Below, in pieces: positions 45,013 to 54,329 of a DNA stretch of 64,000 nucleotides; the first letter of the stretch is position 1; each line of letters starts with the position of its first letter. The DNA is from Flagellimonas marinaquae (lineage in GTDB: Bacteria > Bacteroidota > Bacteroidia > Flavobacteriales > Flavobacteriaceae). The stretch is from the NCBI RefSeq assembly GCF_003992675.1, contig NZ_RZMZ01000015.1, forward strand, positions 248,001-312,000. The letters run 5' to 3'. The position numbers and the translations under genes are program-made. The notes under the pieces were generated by a model that was not told where the DNA came from, searched no databases, and saw only the letters and a list, made by a program, of their open reading frames with translations.

Positions 45013-45423
45013 ATGAATCACGTAAGAGCTATTGGAATAGGTATTTTAATCTGGATTGTAGGGGTCAGTGTTTATAATCTCTCTTTTTATCTCTCGATTT
45101 TAGAAGATGCACAACAGCAAGCCAACATGCTGCTATTTATGGCAGTCATACCATTGGTCTGGTTTGGAGCAAAGCTGTATTACAAAAAAGATAGCGATAC
45201 ACATGGGTATTGGGTAGGCCAAACTTTCTTTCTAACTGCCACTGCGTTAGATGCCATGATTACGGTTCCTGTATTTATTATCCCAAATGGCGGTTCCCAT
45301 TATCAATTTTTTACTGATTTAGGCTTTTGGCTTATTGGGTTCGAATTTTTAACCATAACAGTCCTGTATTGGTATATCAAAACAGCTACCAAGAAAAAAA
45401 AAATCAAACTATATAAAACGTAA
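45013..45423 (+). CDS. DUF5367-like four-helix membrane protein
   Basis: This 136-residue protein starts MNHVRAIGIGILIWIVGVSVYN and has four hydrophobic segments (about 5-25, 35-50, 70-92 and 105-125). It resembles DUF5367 members as I recall them (FFLTATALDAMITVPVFIIPNGGSHY); function unknown. The start at ATG 45013 is preferred because the open frame upstream runs inside the DUF1772 gene. Its stop lies 2 nt before the NmrA-like gene, so they are co-transcribed. Confidence 0.7.
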   Translation: MNHVRAIGIGILIWIVGVSVYNLSFYLSILEDAQQQANMLLFMAVIPLVWFGAKLYYKKDSDTHGYWVGQTFFLTATALDAMITVPVFIIPNGGSHYQFFTDLGFWLIGFEFLTITVLYWYIKTATKKKKIKLYKT

Positions 45424-45425
45424 AT

Positions 45426-46274
45426 ATGATGAAAACAGAAAACATTTTAGTTATCGGAGGAACCGGAAAAACGGGTCGCCGCGTTGCAGAAAACTTAATT
45501 CAAGAAGGACACAATGTCCGTGTTGTGGGTAGAAATACTTCTCCTGCTTTTGATTGGGAAAATCCCGAGACCTATGATGCGGCATTAAAAGATATGGACA
45601 GGGCATATATCGTGTACTATCCGGATTTGGCTGTACCAGGTTCAAGAGAGGCTATAACCACATTGACTGAAAAAGCGTTGCAAGCAGGCTTGGAAAAAGT
45701 GGTCTTGCTATCAGGTAAAGGAGAAACCGAGGCCGAGGCTTGCGAGGACATTGTCGCAAACTCAGGGTTAAACTACACCTTGGTTCGAGCCTCATGGTTC
45801 AATCAAAACTTTAGTGAGGGTGCTTTTTTGGAATTCGTATTGAACGGGCAAGTAGCCCTGCCGATGCCAGAGGCGGAAATTCCCTTTGTAGATGCCGACG
45901 ACATTGCCGATGTAGTAGCCAAAGTGTTAGTGGATGATCGCTACAACGGCGAGACCATTACCGTGACCGGACCCCGAAAAATGACCTTTGGAGAAGTGGT
46001 GGCTGCCATGGCCGAAGGGATTGGAAAGGATATCCATTTTCATCACATCACCATTGAGGAGTTTAAAGCGGGAATGAAGCAGGCTGGATTGCCCGACTCC
46101 TATGTTTGGCTCTTCGGATACTTGTTCCAAGAAGTACTGGGTAATCCGGATAATCAGGAAATATCGCATGATGTTGAAAAAGTTTTGGGACGGCCTGCCA
46201 CTGATTTTAATACCTATGTGGAAAAAACCGTGGCCACGGGGATTTGGAACCAAGACCTTTCACATACCGTTTAA
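45426..46274 (+). CDS. NmrA-like NAD(P)-binding protein (atypical SDR)
   Basis: This 282-residue protein has the Rossmann motif ILVIGGTGKTGRRVAENL (about 7-24). The downstream region lacks the YxxxK active site of classical short-chain dehydrogenases (RASWFNQNFSEGAFLE near 121-136), which is typical of NmrA/TMR atypical SDRs. Some of these sense NADP(H) redox state and others reduce quinones or azo compounds. A second ATG one codon in is equally possible. It lies in the araC-controlled group. Confidence 0.82.
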   Translation: MMKTENILVIGGTGKTGRRVAENLIQEGHNVRVVGRNTSPAFDWENPETYDAALKDMDRAYIVYYPDLAVPGSREAITTLTEKALQAGLEKVVLLSGKGETEAEACEDIVANSGLNYTLVRASWFNQNFSEGAFLEFVLNGQVALPMPEAEIPFVDADDIADVVAKVLVDDRYNGETITVTGPRKMTFGEVVAAMAEGIGKDIHFHHITIEEFKAGMKQAGLPDSYVWLFGYLFQEVLGNPDNQEISHDVEKVLGRPATDFNTYVEKTVATGIWNQDLSHTV

Positions 46275-46325
46275 GTGAGGGTAATGTTTAAAATGGCAAC
46301 TCGACATAACCGTTGAATTCATCAC

Positions 46326-46353
46326 GCACGTACCAATCCTGTTTGGTACGTGC
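46326..46353. terminator. Perfect 11-bp inverted repeat downstream of the NmrA-like gene
   Basis: GCACGTACCAA (46326-46336) pairs perfectly with TTGGTACGTGC (46343-46353) across TCCTGT. No T run follows (TAAACAC). It lies between the NmrA-like gene and a small ORF that starts 14 nt later. It could be an inefficient terminator, an RNA-stability element or a protein-binding site. Confidence 0.5.
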
Positions 46354-46366
46354 TAAACACAAATTT

Positions 46367-46660
46367 ATGACCAAAGCGGAACGAATTGCAATGATAAAAG
46401 TTAGCTGGGAGCTGCACAATCAAATAGAAACGGCCTATGTACAGCATCCTGCCCAAAAAAATGATGAAGCCTGGTTGGAAAAACAGCGTTTGCTTCTTGC
46501 CGATATGGCCCTTCATCTTTTACAAACTTCTATAAATCCCGAGGAGATTAGGTTAGATCGATTACGGGACAACTTGCATGCGATTTTGACTATTTCAGAT
46601 CAGTTTTTGCCCGATGCAGATTTAAAAGGAGCGACAGCGAATCTATATAAAGACAAATAG
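46367..46660 (+). CDS. Small hypothetical protein
   Basis: This 97-residue soluble protein is mostly helical in composition (MTKAERIAMIKVSWELHNQI). I do not recognise a family. The ATG at 46367 follows the hairpin by 14 nt, while the open frame extends upstream through the hairpin itself, so the longer start is unlikely. It is followed after 22 nt by a membrane protein gene in the same direction. Confidence 0.55.
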   Translation: MTKAERIAMIKVSWELHNQIETAYVQHPAQKNDEAWLEKQRLLLADMALHLLQTSINPEEIRLDRLRDNLHAILTISDQFLPDADLKGATANLYKDK

Positions 46661-46682
46661 GCACTATGAAAAGACTACTAAA

Positions 46683-47069
46683 ATGAAGAAGACCATAATA
46701 ACCTTTAGTATTGTGCTATATGCCATTGTTGTCCCATTTTTGGAGATCAACGACACCCACGTTTTTAATCCCGATTGGACACCTCATGCCAAAATTCATG
46801 AAGTATGGCAACTCATCACCAATTCTGCTATAGGTGTATTGTGTCTTTGGTTGGTGTGGGTTAAAAAGGAGTTTCGGCTAAGCGCACTATTGAGTATGTT
46901 GGTGACTGGAGGCTTTCTATTGGCTTACTCTTTGCAAAATTTATATGGTGGCTCAATGAAATATTTAGATGGCAGTGAAAAAACAATTCTGGGAATCAAT
47001 ATTGGTGTTGTGGGGTTTGGCTTGGCTTTTATCCTATTGTTAGCTACAAGTAAACGAAACTACAATTAA
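46683..47069 (+). CDS. Small membrane protein of unknown function
   Basis: This 128-residue protein has four hydrophobic segments (about 4-20, 42-60, 68-88 and 103-122) with acidic and His residues in the first loop (EINDTHVFNPDWTPHAKIHEVWQ). The first loop HAKIHEVW is distinctive, but I cannot name the family. It lies in a same-strand run with its neighbours and 46 nt before the serine hydrolase gene. The region is visibly AT-rich. Confidence 0.6.
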   Translation: MKKTIITFSIVLYAIVVPFLEINDTHVFNPDWTPHAKIHEVWQLITNSAIGVLCLWLVWVKKEFRLSALLSMLVTGGFLLAYSLQNLYGGSMKYLDGSEKTILGINIGVVGFGLAFILLLATSKRNYN

Positions 47070-47115
47070 ACACTAATATGAGGGGATTTTTAATTGCAAC
47101 ATTAAGTTTATTAAA

Positions 47116-48807
47116 ATGAAAACAACCTTTAAAATAATAATTACTATCCTATTTGTTTTATGCACCACACTTGGTGTTGCTCAAAACAATAAAGAGGAAA
47201 TTAACATCCATCACATAGCCACTAAAATAGATAGCCTTTTAAGTCATTATAATGAGAACGAACCAGGCATTGCGATTGGTCTTGTACAGAACAATCAATT
47301 GATTTATGAAAAGTACTTTGGAATGGCCAATCTTGATTATGAGATACCGATTCACAAAGGGACTTCTTTTCATGTGGCTTCCGTATCTAAACAATTTACC
47401 GCATTTGCCATTCTTCTTTTAGAAGATGAAGGCAAGCTCTCTTTAGACGATGATATTAGAATCTATCTTCCGGAGATGCATGAATTTGAGCCTAAAATAA
47501 CCATTGCCCATCTGTTAAATCACACAAGCGGACTAAAAGACAAGTATAACCTATTGCGCCTCTCAGGATGGACGCTGGATGATGTGATTACCAACGAACA
47601 GGTTTTGGAGCTAATTTTCAATCAAAAGACCTTAAACTTTAAACCCAACGAAAAACATATGTACAGCAATGCCAATTATGCATTGTTGGGCGAAATAGTG
47701 GCTCGCGTATCGAAGATGTCCTTTGCAGAATTTACGCATCAACGCATTTTTGAACCGCTACAAATGGAGGATTCTAAATTCGTTGATCAACAAGGACAGG
47801 TGGTTAAAAATAGGAGTCTTTCCTATGTTAAAGTCGATTCAACTTATGTGGAAGATCTATTTAATAATTTCAGCGTTGGCGCCACCAATCTAAACACCAC
47901 AATTACAGATGTAAGCAAATGGGCCATTAATTATAATACAAAAAAAGTGGGTAGTGAAACCATCTTTACTAAAATGCAAACCTTACAGCATTTAAATAAT
48001 GGGGAAACCTATGGTTATGCCAATGGTTTGTTTATCAATACCTATAGAGGGTTCCGACGCATAGAGCATAGTGGACAAGATGCCAGTTATCAAGCCTATC
48101 TGGCAAGGTTTCCAGAATTGGACTTGAGCGTGATTTTCACCAATATAAATGGCGAAATCAATGGTGCCAGGATGGTGTATGATATCATGGATATTTGTTT
48201 GGAACAATATGTTACCGATGAAACGACCAAAAACCCATCTGTAGAGAAATTGACCCATCAAAAAGCAATTGCAAAAACACCCGCAGAGTTAAGACGTTAT
48301 GAAGGCCATTATTGGGATGAAGGCGATAGCTATTCAAGAGAAATAAAAGTAGAAAACGACACCTTACGTTTCATTACAAAGAATGGAAATACTGCTTTAG
48401 TGCCCGTGGACGAAGATGCTTTTGAAATGGATATTGATGACTATGTGGGTATCTCCTTTGCAAACAACCAAATGATCATCACACTGGATGATGGCTATCA
48501 GATTTCTACGGAAAAATATATACCAGCACATTACAATGCAACGACACTTGAAGAATTCACCGGAAGGTATTACAGTTCTGAGTTAAACGCCTATTACTCG
48601 TTTTATATTGAAGAAGACCAGCTAATAGCAAAACATGCAAGACTTGGAGACTTTCCACTAAAAGCAATCAAAAATGACTATTTCATTGGTAATAAAGGGT
48701 CTTTTTTAAAAGTGGTTTTTGTAAGAAACTCGTCTAATGAGGTCATAGGCTTTGAAGTATCGAGCAGCAGGGCTAAAAATGTATTGTTCTCAAAATTGAA
48801 ATCATGA
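47116..48807 (+). CDS. Beta-lactamase-fold serine hydrolase (class C/EstB type), secreted
   Basis: This 563-residue protein has a signal peptide (MKTTFKIIITILFVLCTTLGVAQ). The catalytic domain (about 35-370) carries SVSKQFTAF (S-x-x-K, nucleophile Ser) and YSNANYALLG (Y-x-N). In place of the KTG motif is HSGQDASYQ. A C-terminal lipocalin-like extension occupies about 380-563. Related enzymes include peptidases, esterases and D-amino-acid hydrolases, and true beta-lactamase activity is not implied. Its stop overlaps the next start by 4 nt (ATGA). Confidence 0.85.
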   Translation: MKTTFKIIITILFVLCTTLGVAQNNKEEINIHHIATKIDSLLSHYNENEPGIAIGLVQNNQLIYEKYFGMANLDYEIPIHKGTSFHVASVSKQFTAFAILLLEDEGKLSLDDDIRIYLPEMHEFEPKITIAHLLNHTSGLKDKYNLLRLSGWTLDDVITNEQVLELIFNQKTLNFKPNEKHMYSNANYALLGEIVARVSKMSFAEFTHQRIFEPLQMEDSKFVDQQGQVVKNRSLSYVKVDSTYVEDLFNNFSVGATNLNTTITDVSKWAINYNTKKVGSETIFTKMQTLQHLNNGETYGYANGLFINTYRGFRRIEHSGQDASYQAYLARFPELDLSVIFTNINGEINGARMVYDIMDICLEQYVTDETTKNPSVEKLTHQKAIAKTPAELRRYEGHYWDEGDSYSREIKVENDTLRFITKNGNTALVPVDEDAFEMDIDDYVGISFANNQMIITLDDGYQISTEKYIPAHYNATTLEEFTGRYYSSELNAYYSFYIEEDQLIAKHARLGDFPLKAIKNDYFIGNKGSFLKVVFVRNSSNEVIGFEVSSSRAKNVLFSKLKS

Positions 48808-49730
48808 AAGCTATCAAAGCATCTTTATTATTCTTAGTGTCCCTTTTGTTTTCTTGCACCAAGGAATGTCCGTCAAATTTGATGCTCTTGGATGCGAATA
48901 CTCCAACAGACACCCCTTTAATTTTTGGGGAAGGAATTATTTCTACCACTAACTATGAGTTTGCCATCACTTTTTCTCCAAAAATGGATGAACTCTACTT
49001 TACAAGAAGGAAACCAAATGAGGACAATAAAATTTATACCATGCAATTGGTTGATGGTAAGTGGTCGAATCCAGAACCCGCATTTTTCACAGCAATTGAA
49101 GGCTGGGATTTTGAGCCTCATATCAGTCCGAAAGGTGATAAGCTATATTTTGGCAGCACTAGACCACTGCCTGACTCTTTAAAATCCAATGGTTTGCATC
49201 AATGGTATAGTACGAAAACTGCGAATGGATGGGGCAATCCTATTCCGTTAGAAAGTCCATTTATGGATAAATCCATCATCATGTATTTAACCTCATCAGA
49301 AAATGAGAACCTATATTTTACGACTGGAGAAAAAGGGGATAAACCCGAAGATTGGGTCATTTATAAGTCAATCAAAGAAGATGGTCAATACCAAAGCATT
49401 GATAGAATGGGAACAGAAATTAACGCTACCGGTAATTGGATAGCCCACTCTTTCATTGCCCCAGACGAAAGCTATCTCATCTACGATTTTAAAAGTGATT
49501 CAGGTTATGGCGAAAGTGATTTATACATCAGTTTTAACCAAAATGGCAAATGGACAAAGTCTTATAATCTAGGACCTAAAATAAACACTGACCAAACAGA
49601 AATGGCAGCAAGCGTCTCTCCTGATGGCAAGTATTTGTTTTTCCATAGAGGAAATGAAAATGAGGGCAACATGTATTGGGTAGCGTTTAAACCCATACAA
49701 GAAAATATGCTAAAAAATATGAATAATTAA
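48804..49730 (+). CDS. PD40/WD40-like beta-propeller lipoprotein
   Basis: This 308-residue protein has a lipoprotein signal (MKAIKASLLFLVSLLFSC, Cys 18). TolB/PD40-type propeller repeats follow: EFAITFSPKMDELYFTRR, EPHISPKGDKLYFGST, SFIAPDESYLIYDF and AASVSPDGKYLFFHRG. The family binds proteins or glycans and often has no catalytic role. It is translationally coupled to the serine hydrolase (ATGA overlap), so the two probably act together at the envelope. Confidence 0.82.
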   Translation: MKAIKASLLFLVSLLFSCTKECPSNLMLLDANTPTDTPLIFGEGIISTTNYEFAITFSPKMDELYFTRRKPNEDNKIYTMQLVDGKWSNPEPAFFTAIEGWDFEPHISPKGDKLYFGSTRPLPDSLKSNGLHQWYSTKTANGWGNPIPLESPFMDKSIIMYLTSSENENLYFTTGEKGDKPEDWVIYKSIKEDGQYQSIDRMGTEINATGNWIAHSFIAPDESYLIYDFKSDSGYGESDLYISFNQNGKWTKSYNLGPKINTDQTEMAASVSPDGKYLFFHRGNENEGNMYWVAFKPIQENMLKNMNN

Positions 49731-49740
49731 TAAGGTTATT

Positions 49741-50193
49741 ATGGAATTCAGGAAGGCAACACGACATGATCTTCAAGCAATCGTAGAAATGATCGCAGAT
49801 GATGAGTTAGGTCAAGCAAGAGAAAATTATACCATCCCACTGCCACAAACCTATTTTGATGCTTTTGAACGTATCGATTTTGATAACAACCAAGAACTCA
49901 CCGTTGTTGTAGATGAAAAAGATGAAGTTGTTGGAGTTTTTCAACTTACGTTCATTTCCTATTTAACGTATCAAGGTGGTATTCGGGCCCAGATTGAAGG
50001 GGTACGCGTGCACAAGACGTATCGCAATCAAGGTGTTGGAAAAACCATATTTCAATGGTCTATCCAAAGAGCAAAGGAACGTAACGCACATCTATTGCAG
50101 TTGACCACCGATAAACAACGCCCAGACGCCATTCGGTTTTATGAATCCCTTGGATTTAAGGCCAGCCATGAAGGTATGAAGATTCATTTTTAG
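49741..50193 (+). CDS. GNAT-family N-acetyltransferase
   Basis: This 150-residue GCN5-related enzyme has the acetyl-CoA-binding segment RVHKTYRNQGVGKTIFQWSI (about 85-104), where Q/R-x-x-G-x-G/A is the pyrophosphate loop. The C-terminal RPDAIRFYESLGFKASHEGMKIHF is typical of the family. The substrate is unknown. It lies 10 nt after the PD40 gene and likely ends this run of same-strand genes. Confidence 0.9.
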   Translation: MEFRKATRHDLQAIVEMIADDELGQARENYTIPLPQTYFDAFERIDFDNNQELTVVVDEKDEVVGVFQLTFISYLTYQGGIRAQIEGVRVHKTYRNQGVGKTIFQWSIQRAKERNAHLLQLTTDKQRPDAIRFYESLGFKASHEGMKIHF

Positions 50194-50347
50194 TAGTTGC
50201 CACTTTGATTTTGCCTTGAGTGAATCCAAAAAACATTTTGCTCCACCTAAAAATGTGTATGCCCGTTGAAGTCAGTTCAAATTAAATGTGCTCTATAAAA
50301 ATTCGGCAATTCTATTCCCGACCGTTTCAGATTGGCTAGGTATTTAG

Positions 50348-50355
50348 TAGATTTG
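50348..50355 (+). promoter_or_regulatory. Candidate -7 element before the BNR protein gene
   Basis: TAGATTTG matches TAnnTTTG and lies 28 nt before the start codon. No TTG at ideal -33 spacing was seen. Confidence 0.45.
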
Positions 50356-50383
50356 GGGTTCAACCAAACTATTCAACTGACTC

Positions 50384-53300
50384 ATGAGCTTAAAGCAACG
50401 TTCTTTTTCTTTTCTTTTTTCATTTTTACTGAGTTGTGCCCTTTTCGCACAAGATTTTGAAGCTTTGCAATACCGTACCATAGGTCCCTCACGAGGAGGC
50501 CGTGTAACTACGGTAACTGGAACTCCTCTGCAACCGGGAACCTTTTATTTTGGGGCTTCTGGTGCCGGTGTCTGGAAAACCGAGGATTATGGAACCTCTT
50601 GGCACAATGTGTCGGACGGATTTTTCAAAACACCTTCCATCGGTGCGATTGAAATCGCTGCCAACGATGCCAATATCGTATATGTGGGAACCGGTTCCGA
50701 TGGTATCCGAAGCAATATCATTGCCGGTAAGGGAGTATACAAATCCATAGATGCGGGTAAAACATGGGAGCATATCGGCCTGGAAAATGTAGGCCAAATC
50801 GGTGCCGTGGAAATCGACCCTACCAATAGTAACATTGTTTGGGTGGCTGCCATAGGAAATGCATTTAAACCCAACGAAGAACGAGGTATTTTTAAAACCA
50901 CCGATGGCGGAAAAACCTGGGAAAAAGTCTTATATGTCTCCGAAGAAACCGGTTTTGCCGATTTGGAGCTGTTACCGGGCAATCCGAACGTGGTATATGC
51001 GGCTGCATGGAAAGCACGAAGAACACCATGGACCATAGATTCAGGAGGTAAAAACAGCGAGGGCGGCATTTATAAGTCCGTGAACGGAGGGAAAGATTGG
51101 ATAAAACTGGAAGAAGGACTCCCAAAAGGATTGATCGGTAAAATTGATTTGGCCGTGTCGCCAGTGGATTCCAGCATACTTTATGCTGTTGTTGAAGCCC
51201 CGGGAGAGGATAGGGGATTGTACAAATCGGTAAACCAAGGAAAATCCTTTGTCCACGTTTCGGATGATGAGCGATTGGTAAACCGACCTTTTTACTATAC
51301 CAATATTGAGCTGGACCCCACCAATCCAGACATTGTGTATTCCAATGCTAACCCATTAATAAAGTCGACAGATGGTGGTAAAACCTGGACACGCATGAGT
51401 GTACCCCATGGCGATAATCACGATATATGGTTGAATCCCCATAATCCAGATTTGTTGATCCAATGTAACGATGGTGGCGCCAATGTTTCCCACAATGGCG
51501 GAAAAACCTGGTCCACACAATACAACCAACCTACCGCGGAAATCTATCAAGTAGCGGTGGATGACCAATATCCCTATTGGGTCTATGGTGCTCAGCAGGA
51601 CAATACCACCTTGGCCATTCCTAGTAGGGCTCCTTCGGCAACTTCCCCTGTGAACGGCCCCGTGATGTTGGATGTAGGAGGGTGTGAAACCGGACCCGTA
51701 ATCCCAATGCCCGGCAACCACTACATCGTTTACAACAATTGTAAAGGCCGCTTTAGCGTCTACAGCAAAAAAACAGGACAAAGCCGTGAATATTCCATTG
51801 GTGCATCCAACATTTATGGACATAATCCGAAGGATTTAAAATATAGATTTCAGCGGGTAGCGCCCATACATGTGTCCCCTTACGATCCCAAAACCGTGTA
51901 CATGGGGTCCCAATTTTTGCACAAAACCAACAATGGCGGTCAAAATTGGGAGATTATTTCCCCCGACCTTACGGCCAACGAACCCGATAAGCAAGTAATC
52001 TCCGGTAATCCAATTACCCGCGACATTACAGGTGAGGAATATTACAGCACCCTCTATTCCATCAGGGAATCGAAAATTAGTAAGGGCTTGATTTGGACCG
52101 GCTCCAACGATGGGGTCATCTCCGTGACTAGAGATGGCGGCAAAACATGGAAGAACGTAACGCCAAAAAAAATGCCCAAAGGTGGCAGAGTGGAGTCTGT
52201 GGAGCCATCACAGTTTAATCCCGCCAAGGCCTATATTGCGGTAGACCGTCACTTATTGGGCGATGAAACACCCTATCTCTACAAAACCGATAATTATGGG
52301 GAAAGTTGGGAATTGATCAGTACAAGTTCCAACGGAATCCCATCCGATTACACAACAAGGGTTTTGCGTGAAGACCCTGTGCGCGAAGGATTATTGTATG
52401 CGGGAACTGAATACGGAATGTTTGTGTCTTTTGACGATGGAGGGACTTGGAAAAAGTTTCAGCAAAACCTTCCCGTTACTCCGATTACCGACATTACCCT
52501 GTTCCGAGGGGATTTGGTATTGAGCACTATGGGCCGTGGTTTTTGGATATTGGACAAGGTGACCACGCTTCAAGATGAAAAAATTACGCAGTTGGGCGAT
52601 AGCCCGGTATTGTTCCAACCGGATAATACATACCGATATCAAACCCCTTGGGGAGGCGATTTTCCAAACTACCCATCGACCAGCGTAATTATTGACTACT
52701 ACTTGCCTTCTAACATCAAGGACGGAGTGAGCCTGCAAATTTTGGATGCCCAAGGCAAAGAAGTTGCCACCATTGTAAGCGATTCCACGCAGCTCAAATC
52801 CACCACGGAAAAAGTGGAGGACATGAGCCTGAGCATGACCTTTGTGTACATGGATGAAAAATTGGAAACCAAAAAGGGTATCAATCGTTTTGCATGGAAC
52901 CTAGAGCAAAAAGGCGCTTGGGCAAAGAATAAAAGAAGACGATATCGAAATGGCCCCATGGCCTTGCCGGGCAAATACACCGCCAAGTTGACCGTTGGAG
53001 ACCAGTCTTTCGAAAAGCCATTTGAGATATTGATGGACCCAAAACTGGAAGGCGATGGCGTTACCATGGCCGATTTGCAGGCGCAACAGGCACTTCAGTT
53101 CAAGGTTATAGACCTGTTGTCCGACGCTCGAATGTTGCAGGATAAGGTAGAGGAAAAGATAAAGGAACTTGAAAAGGCCAACGCCAGCGAAAGTCAGCTT
53201 CAGCCCTACAAGGATATACTGAAAGAGCTGAAAAATGATGAAGGGGCTTACCCCGAAGTGGTAATGGTAGCCCAAATTTCTTATCTGTATTACATCTTGA

Positions 53301-53395
53301 GCAGTGGGGACAAGGCACCGGGGCAAGAAGAAAAGGACCGATACCAAGAACTGTTGGCCCAGTTCAACGCACTTAAGGCAAAAGCCAATTTATAA
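50384..53395 (+). CDS. Secreted sortilin/BNR-repeat beta-propeller protein
   Basis: This 1003-residue protein has a signal peptide (about 1-23, ending CALFAQ). At least eleven Asp-box/BNR motifs (for example TTDGGKTWEK, STDGGKTWTR, TRDGGKTWKN and SFDDGGTWKK) are spread over about residues 50-720, giving VPS10/sortilin-type propellers. A C-terminal region of about 280 residues has helical, Glu/Lys-rich segments. No T9SS sorting domain is visible. The family is abundant in Bacteroidota, and catalytic activity is not established for these forms. It is monocistronic, followed by a strong terminator. Confidence 0.85.
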   Translation: MSLKQRSFSFLFSFLLSCALFAQDFEALQYRTIGPSRGGRVTTVTGTPLQPGTFYFGASGAGVWKTEDYGTSWHNVSDGFFKTPSIGAIEIAANDANIVYVGTGSDGIRSNIIAGKGVYKSIDAGKTWEHIGLENVGQIGAVEIDPTNSNIVWVAAIGNAFKPNEERGIFKTTDGGKTWEKVLYVSEETGFADLELLPGNPNVVYAAAWKARRTPWTIDSGGKNSEGGIYKSVNGGKDWIKLEEGLPKGLIGKIDLAVSPVDSSILYAVVEAPGEDRGLYKSVNQGKSFVHVSDDERLVNRPFYYTNIELDPTNPDIVYSNANPLIKSTDGGKTWTRMSVPHGDNHDIWLNPHNPDLLIQCNDGGANVSHNGGKTWSTQYNQPTAEIYQVAVDDQYPYWVYGAQQDNTTLAIPSRAPSATSPVNGPVMLDVGGCETGPVIPMPGNHYIVYNNCKGRFSVYSKKTGQSREYSIGASNIYGHNPKDLKYRFQRVAPIHVSPYDPKTVYMGSQFLHKTNNGGQNWEIISPDLTANEPDKQVISGNPITRDITGEEYYSTLYSIRESKISKGLIWTGSNDGVISVTRDGGKTWKNVTPKKMPKGGRVESVEPSQFNPAKAYIAVDRHLLGDETPYLYKTDNYGESWELISTSSNGIPSDYTTRVLREDPVREGLLYAGTEYGMFVSFDDGGTWKKFQQNLPVTPITDITLFRGDLVLSTMGRGFWILDKVTTLQDEKITQLGDSPVLFQPDNTYRYQTPWGGDFPNYPSTSVIIDYYLPSNIKDGVSLQILDAQGKEVATIVSDSTQLKSTTEKVEDMSLSMTFVYMDEKLETKKGINRFAWNLEQKGAWAKNKRRRYRNGPMALPGKYTAKLTVGDQSFEKPFEILMDPKLEGDGVTMADLQAQQALQFKVIDLLSDARMLQDKVEEKIKELEKANASESQLQPYKDILKELKNDEGAYPEVVMVAQISYLYYILSSGDKAPGQEEKDRYQELLAQFNALKAKANL

Positions 53396-53427
53396 TTTGG
53401 ACATTCTTTAAAAGCAAAACATCACTC

Positions 53428-53460
53428 TGAAGCCCTGCCGAAAGACAGGGCTTCATCATT
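53428..53460 (+). terminator. Terminator after the BNR protein gene
   Basis: TGAAGCCCTG (53428-53437) pairs perfectly with CAGGGCTTCA (53446-53455) across an 8-nt loop and is followed by TCATTTTG. It may also serve the convergent gene that ends at 53473. Confidence 0.85.
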
Positions 53461-53472
53461 TTGTGATGTACT

Positions 53473-53691
53473 TCAATGCAGTTCTTCACAGTAAAACCCT
53501 TGGTTTTTCAGGAGAGAAGTAATCGCAGGGGCATGAAGGCTTTGTGTTTCCACCCGAAGAATTTTGTCGCAATCCTCCAAGTCGAAGTTCCAACATCCAT
53601 TGGTGTTGACCAATTTGTTCAACCAAGGACGTAGCTTTTTTACTTCATCTTTTTGATGAACTGAGGTTTTGAATACGAGTATGGTCTTCAT
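53473..53691 (-). CDS. Small HMA-like protein, hypothetical
   Basis: This 72-residue protein (MKTILVFKTSVHQKDEVKKLRPWLNKL) has the beta-alpha-beta pattern of heavy-metal-associated domains but lacks their CxxC; its cysteines are isolated. It lies 9 nt after dinB in the same direction, so it shares the WYL-linked operon. Its function is unknown, and metal binding is doubtful. Confidence 0.7.
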   Translation of the reverse strand: MKTILVFKTSVHQKDEVKKLRPWLNKLVNTNGCWNFDLEDCDKILRVETQSLHAPAITSLLKNQGFYCEELH

Positions 53692-53700
53692 AGCTCCGAT

Positions 53701-54198
53701 TTAATCGCGATCGTAAAAAAACGGTGGTTCAATGCCCAAGGAACGCAGGTAAACATACCCTTGTCCCCGGTGATGAATCTCATTATCAATAAAATAAAGG
53801 ATGGAGGATTGCACAGTGCCTTCGTATTGCCCAAAAAGATTTACGTGCTCCTGATAACGCTCCAAAGATATTTGGCTCCATAGTGTATTGATTTCCTCCG
53901 TGTCCTGGTCCCATTTCTCCAAAAATTGAGCTTTCGTGGCACCATAATCCCGATGCTCATCAAAATCACCGATTTTGCCGGAAACAATTTCGGTGAGTCC
54001 AGGAACGGCAATGGCGAAGAGCTCCTTCACCATCTCGGAAAAGGGTCTCATCCCACCAATGCTGTGGTTGAAAAAATCCTTTTCGGGGAAGGCCTCGATA
54101 ACTTTGCGGGTAAGTCGCCTGTGACCTTGATAATGTTCCAAAAACTGTGTGGGTGTAATTACTTGTGCCTCAGCTTGATTTTTAATGGTGTTTTCCAT
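53701..54198 (-). CDS. DinB-family protein
   Basis: This 165-residue four-helix protein of the DinB/YfiT-type metal-binding superfamily has EHYQGHRRL near residue 22 and NEIHHRGQGYVYLRSLGI near 140, whose His residues are placed as in the metal-binding triad. Members include thiol-dependent enzymes and damage-induced proteins. It is divergent from a WYL regulator whose operators lie in the intergenic region, and it is co-directional with the small HMA-like gene, so this pair is a probable target of the regulator. Confidence 0.85.
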   Translation of the reverse strand: MENTIKNQAEAQVITPTQFLEHYQGHRRLTRKVIEAFPEKDFFNHSIGGMRPFSEMVKELFAIAVPGLTEIVSGKIGDFDEHRDYGATKAQFLEKWDQDTEEINTLWSQISLERYQEHVNLFGQYEGTVQSSILYFIDNEIHHRGQGYVYLRSLGIEPPFFYDRD

Positions 54199-54236
54199 GA
54201 CGTTTTGTTTTTTTAAAGGTTTATTGTTTCTGAATC

Positions 54237-54244
54237 CAAAAGTA
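54237..54244 (-). promoter_or_regulatory. dinB -7 element
   Basis: The reverse strand reads TACTTTTG, matching TAnnTTTG, 38 nt before the dinB start. The first operator begins 11 nt upstream of it. Confidence 0.55.
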
Positions 54245-54255
54245 AAAGGGGGGAG

Positions 54256-54271
54256 TGACAGCCATATGTCA
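54256..54271. promoter_or_regulatory. Operator 1, TGACA-N6-TGTCA
   Basis: TGACAGCCATATGTCA is an inverted repeat with a 6-nt centre. It lies 11 nt upstream of the dinB -7 box, in the spacer/-33 zone. It has the same format as operator 2. Confidence 0.6.
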
Positions 54272-54302
54272 GTAGTAAAAATCGAAGCCCAAAAAATGTT
54301 GT

Positions 54303-54318
54303 TGACAAGCCGTTGTCA
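54303..54318. promoter_or_regulatory. Operator 2, TGACA-N6-TGTCA
   Basis: TGACAAGCCGTTGTCA, a 6-nt-centred inverted repeat like operator 1, lies exactly 11 nt upstream of the -7 box of the WYL gene. Starts of the two operators are 47 bp apart. Confidence 0.6.
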
Positions 54319-54329
54319 GAAGTCAAGCA

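Noticed and set aside
47116..48807. Serine hydrolase as an antibiotic-resistance beta-lactamase
   Set aside because: SxxK and YxN are present, but the KTG motif is replaced by HSGQ and a C-terminal extension is attached, which fits peptidase/esterase relatives better.
53473..53691. Small HMA-like protein as a copper chaperone
   Set aside because: The CxxC metal site is absent, so only the fold pattern is suggested.
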